This document shows positions 46,115 to 55,974 of a stretch of 64,000 nucleotides of DNA, piece by piece; positions within the stretch are counted from its first letter, which is position 1; each line of letters begins with the position of its first letter. Where the stretch lies: NCBI GenBank assembly GCA_949361645.1, contig OX442415.1:7529573-7593572 (forward strand), in the 5' to 3' direction. Source of the DNA: Spongilla lacustris. Lineage: Eukaryota > Porifera > Demospongiae > Spongillida > Spongillidae. The notes under the pieces are model-generated. The model was not told where the DNA came from. It did not search any database and saw only the letters and a list, made by a program, of their open reading frames with translations. A program made the position numbers and the translations under genes.

Positions 46115-46235
46115 TCTGTAGCTTCAGTGACGCCGAGTCGCCCGCTGTCTTTTATGTACAAGTACACATAGTCGACAAGATCGTCTTCACTTCCACATAT
46201 CCTTGGCTCAGTAAGCATCTCCATGTTGGTGTACA
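46115..46235 (-). pseudogene. Coding-like fragment, uninterrupted sister of 13795-14055
   Basis: The minus-strand frame reads MEMLTEPRICGSEDDLVDYV followed by YLYIKDSGRLGVTEA. It is the empty-site version of the fragment split by the 13879 MITE. The protein is not recognised; the pair probably descends from a duplicated exon. Confidence 0.5.
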
Positions 46236-46317
46236 AGTTGCTGATCAAATTTTTTTTTAAATATTAGAGCCTGCACACTGTCACACGTGGCTTGTGCAGG
46301 TGATGTGTTAATGATTT

Positions 46318-46460
46318 CAGGCCCGTAGCCAGGATGTCTGGCGGGATGGGGGAGTCGGATAGATAGCAGAGGCGACCGCGGCCTCCCTGGCTACCCCTTC
46401 CCCCCCACCCACCCACCCACCTCCATCCTTATTCCAACCGATCCCCTGGCAACGGGCCTG
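46318..46460. mobile_element. MITE-like element, 143 bases
   Basis: Starts CAGGCCCGTAGCCAGG and ends CTGGCAACGGGCCTG, an imperfect inverted pair. No convincing target duplication was found (flanks aatgattt and aactttag). A purine/pyrimidine-biased interior with CCCACC repeats. Confidence 0.6.
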
Positions 46461-46554
46461 AACTTTAGAGGTGGGATTAAAAAAAAATGGGAGGCCAGTT
46501 CATGTTGTCATGCAGAGATCATATATAGATATTTATGATCTCTGGTGTTGTAGC

Positions 46555-47040
46555 GGGGTCTGTTGCAATCCCAGAAACATGCACACAGCAATGGATATGC
46601 ACTGGTACTTGCTCAACAGCATACCATATGCATGCATCTACCTGTTATTGGAGATTGTGAGAGTTCTACGAATTAATGTGCTTATGGTCGATACATGCAT
46701 GTATACTGAACGTGTCCTTCCACTGACAGGGGGACACCGAATCAGCCCAAATTTGATTTCCCTAAGCACACAGTACACATGTACTTCTGGGTCACAACAT
46801 TCTATATACAATTCAAATAAGTTGGTTACTAACCACATTCAGTTTAAATCAAGATGTCGGGTTTTCCTCTTCAAACTGTATTTTGGTTTCAATTTTGAAC
46901 CAATCATTTAGGATTGGAAAAAAAAACATCTGTGATCCATCTCACCATGTTAAATAGGTGTTTACAACTACCAAAGTATTTCTGGGACGTGACCATGTAG
47001 CTTTGAAATATTATACCAATTACATGAACTTGGCTTCAGT
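46555..47040 (+). repeat. Direct duplicate, unit 2
   Basis: Second copy of 45121-45690, with short indels. The minisatellite, the coding-like fragment and the 46318 MITE lie between the two units. Confidence 0.8.
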
Positions 47041-48030
47041 CAGCATACATGTATATAATGTATACATATATAGTGGGAGTACAAAACTAGTGCCCATTAG
47101 GTCTAGCGATATCAGGCCCCGACACTACACCATGCATGTTTCAGTTAGATTGGAAACCTACGGAAATACGGTGTTGATTGTCTTGGGGAATCTCCTTTGT
47201 ACTTCCTTATCACGGAAAGATAACGTATCACATTTCCTTTAGATTTCAGCACTCCAAAACATACAGTAAATTCAGTTGACTCGTCGCTTCAATTCACCGG
47301 TTACTTCAATTCACTGTCACACATGACATCACATGTGAAGCGTTTCATGTTCGCGCCAACATTACAACTGAGCTTGTTTCATATTTGATTCATACGGAAA
47401 GACAGTCATAAATACATGTAATGGAGTCGCGCAACGTTACTCCTCAATCTGCTACAATACATGTAGCCAGAAGGCTGGATTATATTATTTACATGTACAT
47501 GTAGCAGTACAAAAAGTTACACAATTCATAGACATCGCACGTGACTAAAAAATTATACCACAAGGACGCGAACTGGATTTGAACATTAACTACTACCGGG
47601 CTAATTAGTACCTTCGTGTTGCGTCGACCAAACGTGAAGGTCGGGCCACGCGGCCCACGCCCATCTTGATTTGAACAGCAGTAGGACACGCCACAAGGGT
47701 TAGCCGATACAACTAGAGGTATGATAATAAATGGGTACGGTGAGGTTACTGTGTGGTCCTGTGGATCGATTAGTTTGGGTAGAGGTTGCAGTGCAGTAGT
47801 CTGGTACATGCACAAACTGCAAAGTTAAGTTACATACATTCTATGTACTTATGTGTTATATGTACATGTGTAACTGCTAGTGCATCGCGCGATGCATGTA
47901 TACATGTACATATGGGGTAGCTGTTGCTGTTTGGGTGTTTGGGGTGAGGTTAGGGTGTAGGTGTGTGGGGAAGAGAGGTTACTGTGTGGGAAAGAGTTTA
48001 CTCTGCGTGTGTGGGGAAGAGATTACTGTG
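47041..48030. other. Non-coding stretch
   Basis: Short ggtcgggccacg-type strings near 47640 recall the hairpin motif at 37190 and 40593. No gene is supported. Confidence 0.35.
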
Positions 48031-48480
48031 CAGGGGTGTATCCAGGATTTCAGAGGGGGGGGGGGGGGGTTCCAACTTTGTACTTTAATCGATATATGAG
48101 CTGGGAGGGAGGGGGATTGCAGTCTGTTTATGGCTTTATACAAGATCTGGGGGGGGGGGGGGGGGGGGGGGTGCAAGGGTGGCGGCATTTCATTAGCCAT
48201 GGGAGAGGCAGCCGCTGCCCCCCCCCCCCCCCCAAGGCCGGGGCTGACCGGCAACAGGGGGGGGGGGCCTTGCAATATGAGCCTTGCGACTCGCCAAATA
48301 CGAGCGAGAAGGGGGTTTCCTCACTTACATAATAAATTTTAATTTATAAGGGGGGGGGGGTTTCCGGGCAACGCTGAAACTTCTATTGATACATGCCTGC
48401 TGTGTGGGTGTGTGGGGAAGAGGTTACTGTGTGTGTGGGTGGGGAAGAGGTTACTGTGTGTGTGGGGGAGTAAGAGGGAC
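48031..48480. repeat. Cluster of G and C homopolymers in a MITE-like context
   Basis: G runs near 48055-48069 and 48149-48171, a C run near 48219-48232, and G runs at about 48259-48266 and 48350-48360 lie within 310 bases. The cluster starts caggggtgtatccaggattt, the kind of end seen on hAT-like MITEs, but no right terminus was found. A short gtgtggggaagaggttactg repeat flanks it on both sides (47968-48020 and 48412-48460). Confidence 0.6.
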
Positions 48481-49990
48481 TGTTGAAATGCATGAGAGGA
48501 ATAATCTATCCGAGCTGAAAAGGCTTTTACATTGTAAACTGAGTTGTTATACCGGGTGTGTACCACTTGTTGCATTTGAAAGCATCCCGACAATTAATTT
48601 ATATTTTTCTATGCCAGTGTTCTAAAAGAGAATTATGATATCATACATTTATTATTATTTTTAAAGTCGAAAGTATATGTGAGTCAAAGTAATATGTATG
48701 ATCCCATGCATATGATGCATGTATAACAATTATTAATCGATTTATGTAAGTAAAAGAAGATTTAGCCTACTAGTAGGTTACACTTGCAGTACTAGCTATA
48801 GGACATTATCCGGTTTTTTATAGAACATTAATAATTATAAAGTCCTATTCATTTACTAAAATAATATTATTAGCCATGCACATTACAAATACAGTCTGAT
48901 CATGATATATAAATCTTGAACAGATACACTGAACATAATAATATTATTAGCAATATTACAAATACAGTCGAGTTACAGCAGGACTGATGTATAAATCTTG
49001 AACAGATCCATCACATACATGTAAACGTACACAAAATGCTAACTATACATATATATACCCTGCACCACTTTAATCTGACAGAATTGAACTTCTATGTTTT
49101 ACATGTACATGCGCAACTGATGTACACAAAAATATATTTATAGACATCACCCGCCTTTGCCAATGAAATAACAAATATATTGCACAGACTAGTATATATA
49201 GCCAAGCTAGCACATCCAAAAGCTGCACGTAAATCAGTACTCAAGATATATATATAGCTAGTAACGTTACATGCTGTTGGAACACATTTATATATGTGTA
49301 CATCACATCACTAGCATTTAACAACCGTAAGAACTTAGTATAATCAATGCATATGTTAGCCTGGGTAAAATTCCTTGAGTCAATCACTTTCCCTTGCATA
49401 TTAGCTGCATTGCACTGCTGTAATCGTTTAAAATAATGGTGACGTACGTGAGAGTGGATATCACATAGCCCCCAGCTGCCGCTCCCCCCCCCCACACAGA
49501 CACACACACATGTCTGAGTATATGTGTGGCAGTGAGTTCAGATAACATAGTGTCAATCATGTTCGTCTTGTTAGTATTACATGTACGTACATGTAACGAG
49601 GAACGTAGTATACATGTAGGTGACGTGTAGTGCAATAATCGTATTGTGGGTCGCGTCACGTGGCCCTGGGCAGTTTGGGCGCGCAATTTGGCAAGAAAGG
49701 TAAGTGAAAGTGTATCTTCTCATCCTCTACGTAGGCAAGGCCGCAAGGGGGCTGCCAGGTGTATCTCTACGGCAAAAATGTATATCTTGAAATCTTCTAC
49801 ATAATTGGCAAGGCCAAAAGGGCCGGCTAGCCTACCGATTGGGGAACGCAACACAAGGTAAGTGATCAATATAGTAGTGTGATGACCATGCGTGTTTCTG
49901 TTTCTCCACATTTGGCCTCGAAAGTAACGTTAACAAACCAAAGAAAATATACGGAGCGCGAAAGTATGCTACGGTGGAATACTCAGCAGC
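48481..49990. other. Non-coding stretch
   Basis: AT-rich with two near-copies of 'aataatattattag.ca' followed by 'attacaaatacagtc' (48860-48895 and 48937-48968). Around 49690-49870 a segment with 'ggcaaggcc..aagggg' is repeated once. No gene is supported. Confidence 0.35.
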
Positions 49991-50141
49991 GTTGCGTGTC
50001 GTGGTAAGTGGTTACTGGTACATGGGTGTCTGTGCGCGTGTGCTTATATCACGTGTAAGGCAGTTTCAAGACAAATCTGTTTGTGTCAGATCTGAAGAAG
50101 AAAGGTACGTGCATGTGATACTGCGTTTTACCAAAATGACC

Positions 50142-50202
50142 GCTAGATTTGTTCTAAAAGATTCTGATCTGGAAGACTCGCCATTGCAGAAACTGCATCC
50201 TG
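50142..50202 (+). CDS. Possible first exon, unrecognised
   Basis: An ATG in good context (accaaaATGacc) starts MTARFVLKDSDLEDSPLQKL, then HPE followed by a donor-like GTACAA. It looks like a short first coding exon, but no downstream exon in the same phase is identified before the EF-hand exon at 50681, so this is a weak call. Confidence 0.25.
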
Positions 50203-50680
50203 AGGTACAAATCGTATCATCTTAATTTTAATGTCATTTTGTTTCCCTCAGAATATTGAACTGAAGTATTTTGCTCTTCTAGCGGACTGCTTCCTATATT
50301 GAACGTTGTAGTTACATGTATGAAGTGCTTTTGCTGATTTTTAATCACAATTATACAAAAAGATCAATAAATTTTTTAAATAGTATGCAGGCTTTGGGTA
50401 GGTTTAACCCTTCCTTACAATTTAAGAAAACATCATATTTCCATACGTATATATCATATTTCCTTCGCACAAAGCATATATCATTACGGCTGTTCAGTGA
50501 AAGGTAACACGATAATTTCTAATTCCAGGAAAGAGTACAGTATGTATCTAATTAAGGTACTTACTTGTGGTTTACATGAACGTATACATAACTGAAATGT
50601 GGTCATGTCGTCCCGTGCGAGCTCGAGTATATCCGTTCCCAAATAAAGTATACGGTCTGTCAGTGTCAGTGTGGAATAAA

Positions 50681-50945
50681 ATGGCCGATCTGTTAAACAA
50701 CCAGTTCTGGGTGCGGAAATCGATAGCAGCCTTCAACAGGATTGATTTAAATAAGGATGGTGTTCTCTCCGCTGATGATATCAAAGTATACCAAGAAAGA
50801 GCCATTCAGTACGCAAATATGAATGAGCAGCAGACTGAACTGTCCGCAAGGAGAAATGCTGAACTAATCGCGGCATGGTTTGGCTCAGATGATAAACATC
50901 TCACTCTGGAACAGTATCTCTACGTAACGGCGATGAGTGCTGCAG
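50681..50945 (+). CDS. EF-hand protein exon 1 (probably pairs with 60122-60381)
   Basis: The ATG (aataaaATGgcc) opens MADLLNNQFWVRKS, and loop DLNKDGVLSADD is intact; hand 2 is degenerate (GSDDKHLTLEQY). The exon ends with a donor gtacat at the same codon and phase as the intact genes. The nearest plus-strand exon 2 is at 60122; joining them gives an unbroken 174-residue protein with a 9.2-kb intron that contains a hAT-like element, the gypsy element and a fold-back element. The conserved TATA block of the other two genes is missing upstream; homology stops about 25 bases before the ATG, so transcription is uncertain. Confidence 0.6.
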
Positions 50946-51056
50946 GTACATGTACATGTAGATGCATGCATGCATATACATGCACGCCAGTGACACTAAA
51001 AGTGTATACATGTACGTATTGGTGGGCTTAAATGCGCCAATCTATAGTAAGTGCGA

Positions 51057-51083
51057 CCCCCCCCCCCCCCCCCCCCCCCCCCC
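51057..51083. repeat. 27-base C homopolymer
   Basis: Pure C run followed by gcgacccccc; no element boundary recognised. Confidence 0.9.
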
Positions 51084-51724
51084 GCGACCCCCCAACAAAA
51101 TCCGGCCGGGACATATGGGGGGATTTGAGATTTATTAAATCTAAAGCCCCACGATTGGGGTTTATTAGCTGCATGGTTAAATGACCCCTCTCTACCCTGT
51201 TTTTATTTTACGCTTTTATATAACGGTGTTGTTCTGCTGCTAGCATGCTCAAAACGAATGAAAGAACGTGCGTTTGCATTTATTGGTATAAACTGTGATA
51301 CTAAATGCTAATTGGTTAATTGTGCTGCCGCTATTGGTATGTTTTTTTTGTACAACAATGCCCTAACTGCTGATTCGTTTCGGTATCGTCGCTTTTGTCA
51401 ATGATCCGTCCAATAAGGCGCCATTTGCAGTTGACCGCACCCAATGTCAAATCCTCCGTGCTGCATAGCATGGTACACGTACATGTAGCAATGATCAATT
51501 ATAGCTATATAACCACAAGTACATTGTTTATAAAATATGCTGTCTATACTAGTTCCTGTCCAGTACTCTATAAGCTTTGAGAGTGTATAGCTTGTATTAT
51601 CACTAGTGTGGCTTTGGCTCGCGGGGCATGCATGCATGTGCACTGCAAGATCGAGGCGTACAGGATCATCTAACTTGCCAGCAATTGAATTGACCTTTGT
51701 GAGGGACGAAGCTACAGTTTGTGC

Positions 51725-52105
51725 TAAGGTGCTAAGCATCGAACGCCTGTTGTGTATCATACGTATACAGGATATTTTCGCCATCAATTGCTACGAATGA
51801 CGTGTCACTACATCTTTCTTGGTCGATCTCTCTCATTGCTGGATAGTAAAGCCGAGTCGTCAAATTCTGCACGATTTTTAAAATAACATCTTCAGCATTC
51901 AGTATAGCCCATGACTTCTAGATCCATTTCAATGTTAATCGAAATTGCCGCGATACAAAAGCGCCGTGTTGTCGAACTAAAAGCATGTATACGATAGCAT
52001 CGAGGAATCCCAGCGGGCGGTGCGTTCATATGTATGAAGAAAGGTTGTTCTTGTGCATGTACATGATAATGCCTTAATTCCATGAACTGTTTACAAACCC
52101 GCCCC
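51725..52105 (+). repeat. Dispersed duplicate of 7885-8222
   Basis: Same landmarks in the same order as the 7885 copy. Non-coding. It lies inside the long intron proposed for the 50681-60381 gene. Confidence 0.65.
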
Positions 52106-52559
52106 ATTTACTAATAATGGTGTACTATAAAGTGACCATTTGCGAAAGTATAGAATGTATATATCTATCTTTACATTTACCCCCAGCTCCTATTTGCCGC
52201 GGTGGAATAAAACAATTGCGCCATGCTATTTTACACCGGCTAGCTGCTATCATCTAACTCTAGCTGAATACAGCATTTCGTCACCCATATATCTAAGTTT
52301 ACATATATTGAATACATGTATGTTTGTAAGTACTGTCAGTACATGTTTACTCCGCAATCTGTCAAAATAGCTGATTACTACTTGCGTTAGACTCGGTTTC
52401 TCCCACACCTAAAATTTGCACACCTATAGCATAACAGTTGATACAGTGCTTGAAGTGTTGTATAGTACTTTTTAAGTACATACTCCTTCTCCTCCTGAAC
52501 TCATTGTGCTCATCTTCAAGAACAAAATAATGGAGTTATCACTGTACATCCATTTACAT

Positions 52560-53035
52560 GTAGGGTATGTAACATCCCCTGAATAATGAAAATCGCTTTT
52601 TCCGAAAATTAATCGCTTTTTCAGGTTTTTCTGGATCTGAAAATCAATTTTTCCGAATACTTGAAAAAAGAGAATCGATTTTTCCGAATAGGTTTTGACA
52701 ATTTGCCAGCCGAATACATACACATAACACCAGAGACCCTCCTACAGCTACCCACATCACATCAGATACCCTCCTACAGCTAAACCATAACACAAGATGC
52801 CCTCAGCACACAAACACACCTACCCCCACCACACCAGATGCCCTCACGAGGCACACAACCATATAGTTACCCCCATCACACCAGATGCTCTCAGCACACA
52901 ACCACAGCTACCCCCATCACACCAGACACCCTCCTACAATTACCCACATTACATCAGATCAGTACTCTCAGCCATGCATCCACAAGCTACCCAAATCCAC
53001 ACCAGATTCAATCAGCACACAACCACAGCTACCTA
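52560..53035 (-). repeat. Minisatellite-bearing element, copy C
   Basis: Reverse-complement arrangement of copies A and B: 'gtaacatcccctgaataatg' at the left, 'aatcgatttttccgaatagg', 'gacaatttgccagccgaata', then about seven units of 'ctacccccatcacaccagat'. Confidence 0.75.
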
Positions 53036-53239
53036 CATAGGCCTAAATCGCTTGGCCAAACCACATACCTAGATGGGCGTGTCCTGACCTTAGTGTGGCC
53101 ACGCTGAGGTCTACCTACAAATCTCACCCAATGCCAAAAGAGTAGAACCACAAATGAAGTTTACGCACCACCAGCCATGCAGCCTCCATTTAACCATCGC
53201 AAGTTTTGTAACTAAGTAGGCCAAAGTGCGATCGCGGCA

Positions 53240-54172
53240 CAGTGCTGCCGCGATATGGTCTTTAGCTGATATTGCCTATATCGCGATATGAGTAAAATAT
53301 CGCGATATTTATCGCGATATTTTTAAATATATTCATCGAGGAACTATTTATTTGTGTGGTGGCGACACAAGAACAAACACATAAAATGCTATAGGGCGCT
53401 GGAGGGGGGAGGCCGGCCCGGGGGGTGGGGAGGGGGGGGGGAAGAGACACTGTACGTTGGTACATATACTGGTATAAACATGTATATACATGAATAGAGT
53501 GCTGCCAAAATGGTATAAGGAAGTATCTAGCTATCTTAGCCTCGACTGTACCTTTAGAAAGGGCTTGCTCTCCGGCATGAGTAATACACAAGCAAAGAAA
53601 TCATGCATGAAGTCACTTACTCTACCGGCTGGATAATACATTTTTTTGTGGCATAATATCACGTGCAGAAAAAGAATTTAAGAGAGGATTAAATCACTGC
53701 GTGATTCAACATCAATTATACGCTTTCCGGTCACATAATGATTCCAAAATGATTTTATGGTCGAGTGAGTAGCCACGTGCATCTTTCTCATCGAAAAAAG
53801 ACTCGTGTTTAACGATATTATCTCCATAACTGTGAACTATTTCGTGGTAATATTTCAGGAAATAATACATGTATAATATGGTGAAAAAGAGGTACTTATT
53901 ATAAGCGTTTGCGGTTACACGTTTAAATAGGCTGATTTTTATTTTGATGGGAGCGTGCAGATAATTTACAGTATTATATATGTACGCAGCATCTCAGCAT
54001 GGATGTGTGTGGCCCAACACTAGTTGCATCTGCTGAATGACTTTTTGTATATTTCCGTCTTTCTCCGTCTATTCTTCCGTCTATCTCCGTATATCCATGT
54101 ACGTTTGTATCGCGATATGACCAAAAAAATATCGTGATATATTGCATATCACGATATATCGCGGCAGCCCTG
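53240..54172 (-). mobile_element. hAT-like non-autonomous element, copy 2 (933 bases)
   Basis: Ends CAGTGCTGCCGCGATAT (53240) and ATATCGCGGCAGCCCTG (to 54172); flanks tcgcggca at 53232-53239 and 54173-54180, an exact 8-base target duplication. The interior is the reverse complement of copy 1 at 43865-44857 (for example 'cagtcgaggctaagatagct' there, 'agctatcttagcctcgactg' here), with about 5-10 percent divergence by eye. Confidence 0.93.
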
Positions 54173-54479
54173 TCGCGGCAGTATCAGCTCAGAGCGATAA
54201 ACGCAAGAAACCAGCTCGTTCGAAATGCACTAAGCAAACTAACTTTGATTTGTAGCCCGTCGTCATGACACGGGAAGAGGGAGATCTGTTGGCTATTTTG
54301 AATTACTGCCCGTACATGTTGTTTCTGCATTTGATCTCGTCCCCACGTATATATAAATAGTGAGATACGCGTTTACGTATTTAAGTACTGCTGTTTAACG
54401 CGTATCCGGATTGTTGTCATAAAAAAGTATTCGAATGATGGGTGAATTGACGATGCGGACGATGAATACCTAAGTATAC

Positions 54480-54625
54480 CTCCAAATGGAGATGCATACA
54501 CAAACCGGTTATTTCGAATAGAACAAATCCAATAATCGGTTTTTCCGAGTAATGCTAAATTACTGGATAGATTTTTGCGAATATCCGAATAACCCGAATA
54601 ACCTGCATGATAACCGGTTACACAC
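54480..54625 (-). repeat. Terminal-type repeat related to 26183
   Basis: Contains 'aaccggttatttcgaataga' and, at the right, 'ataaccggttacacacccta', which are inverted relative to each other (ggtgtgtaaccggttat against accggttattt). It is likely a decayed small element. Confidence 0.55.
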
Positions 54626-54714
54626 CCTATAATTATATGTGCGTGGATGCATGGTATCACGGGCATTGGACTGTTCTTGGCATCCAAAAAGTTAAGACCA
54701 TTTACAGATGATTA

Positions 54715-55067
54715 TCTGATTGTACCAGGTAGTCTAATTTGTGAGCGCCTACATGTACTGTATATGAAGAGGAAGTAATGAATAATTGGCCGTCTTATTA
54801 GCGAGTGGTTTATTCAGTTGTGAGCGGCACCGTTTACCTACATGTACGTAAACAACACACATGATATATCCTCTATTACATGACTGAATGGGAGAATATC
54901 AAATATACAAGGTAACAAATACCAATCAATGTATATTCTACCCAAATATGCCTGCATGCCTTCAGCTTGTTATATTGCACTTTTTTTTTGGTACTTATCG
55001 ATAACTGCAAATGTTTTTCTGGGGCATATCATTTAACAAATCATGATATATAATCTACATCAAATAC
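54715..55067 (+). repeat. Segmental duplicate of 18385-18700, left of the gypsy insertion
   Basis: Same landmarks as 18385-18700, interrupted at 55067 by the 5' LTR and resumed after 57958. Confidence 0.8.
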
Positions 55068-55346
55068 TGTAGTGAATTAACAATTATCTTGTTCAATAAC
55101 CAAGTTGCTGCTAGCTAAGTTGGAATATTCTAGAACTCATGCTCACGTGATGATGGTACCTCAAAAGGCCCAGAATCAGAGAGAGATTGAGATTCTTCGT
55201 GACTTATCTATCGCTAGCTGTGTGTGTCAGTGTATAACGTGCCTGGTGTTATTTCTTAATAATATTGGCTGCTTGCGTCCTAGTTGGCCGGTCACGCGCG
55301 TCGGCGGAGGATACTACATTGGCGACGAGGGTAAACAACCGACCAG

Positions 55347-55973
55347 ATGGCTTTGCTAGGCACCCTGGGACCCTTTGACAAGGACACGGAGGAATGGAGT
55401 TGTTACTGTGAGAGGCTGGAGCAGTTCTTTACGGCAAATGGCATTAAGGAGGAGGAAAGGCAGCGTGCAATACTTCTCAGCGTCTGCGGCAGCTCAGTGT
55501 ATCAAGTCATTCGCAGTCTGGTTGTGCCAAGTAAACCCGCTGAGAAGTCCTTTTCTGAGTTAGTTGAGTTGGTTCGTAATCATTTTTGTCCCTCTCCATC
55601 TGTCACAGTGCTGCGCTACAACTTTAATCAGCGTACTCAGCAAGCAGGCGAGACGGTGTCGCAATTCGTGGCAGAATTACGAAGACTAGCTGAGAAATGC
55701 GAGTTTGGGGAGGCGTTTGACGACATGCTTCGCGACCGCATTGTTTGTGGCATTCGTAATGTAAGCGTGCAGCGAAGGTTGTTAGCAGAGTCCGCTCTCA
55801 CATTTAGCAAGGTTTTTGAGTTGGCGCAGGCTGCAGAACTGGCGGAGAAAAATGTGTCAGACATTCAGAGCTCCGGAGCTGCAGCAGGCGCCGTTTTTGC
55901 AGTGCGAGGGAACAAGGACATTCAGTCGGGTAGGTGCTATCGTTGCGGGGGTAAACACAGTAGTAGGGACTGA
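55347..55973 (+). CDS. gag: Gypsy Gag, truncated in the zinc knuckle
   Basis: Starts MALLGTLGPFDKDTEEWSCY and runs 208 residues. The middle has the retrotransposon capsid signature (FSELVELVRNHF, then RYNFNQRTQQAGETVSQFV and LRDRIVCGI). The C-terminus reads CYRCGGKHSSRD and then a stop, so the last cysteine of a CCHC zinc knuckle is missing: the internal deletion cut the knuckle. It would package the element's RNA. It is otherwise intact and could still be made. Confidence 0.85.
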   Translation: MALLGTLGPFDKDTEEWSCYCERLEQFFTANGIKEEERQRAILLSVCGSSVYQVIRSLVVPSKPAEKSFSELVELVRNHFCPSPSVTVLRYNFNQRTQQAGETVSQFVAELRRLAEKCEFGEAFDDMLRDRIVCGIRNVSVQRRLLAESALTFSKVFELAQAAELAEKNVSDIQSSGAAAGAVFAVRGNKDIQSGRCYRCGGKHSSRD

Positions 55974-55974
55974 C

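Noticed and set aside
55816..55974. N-terminal extension of the pol frame upstream of the deletion scar
   Set aside because: It is the gag region read in another frame; real pol similarity begins at about 55975.
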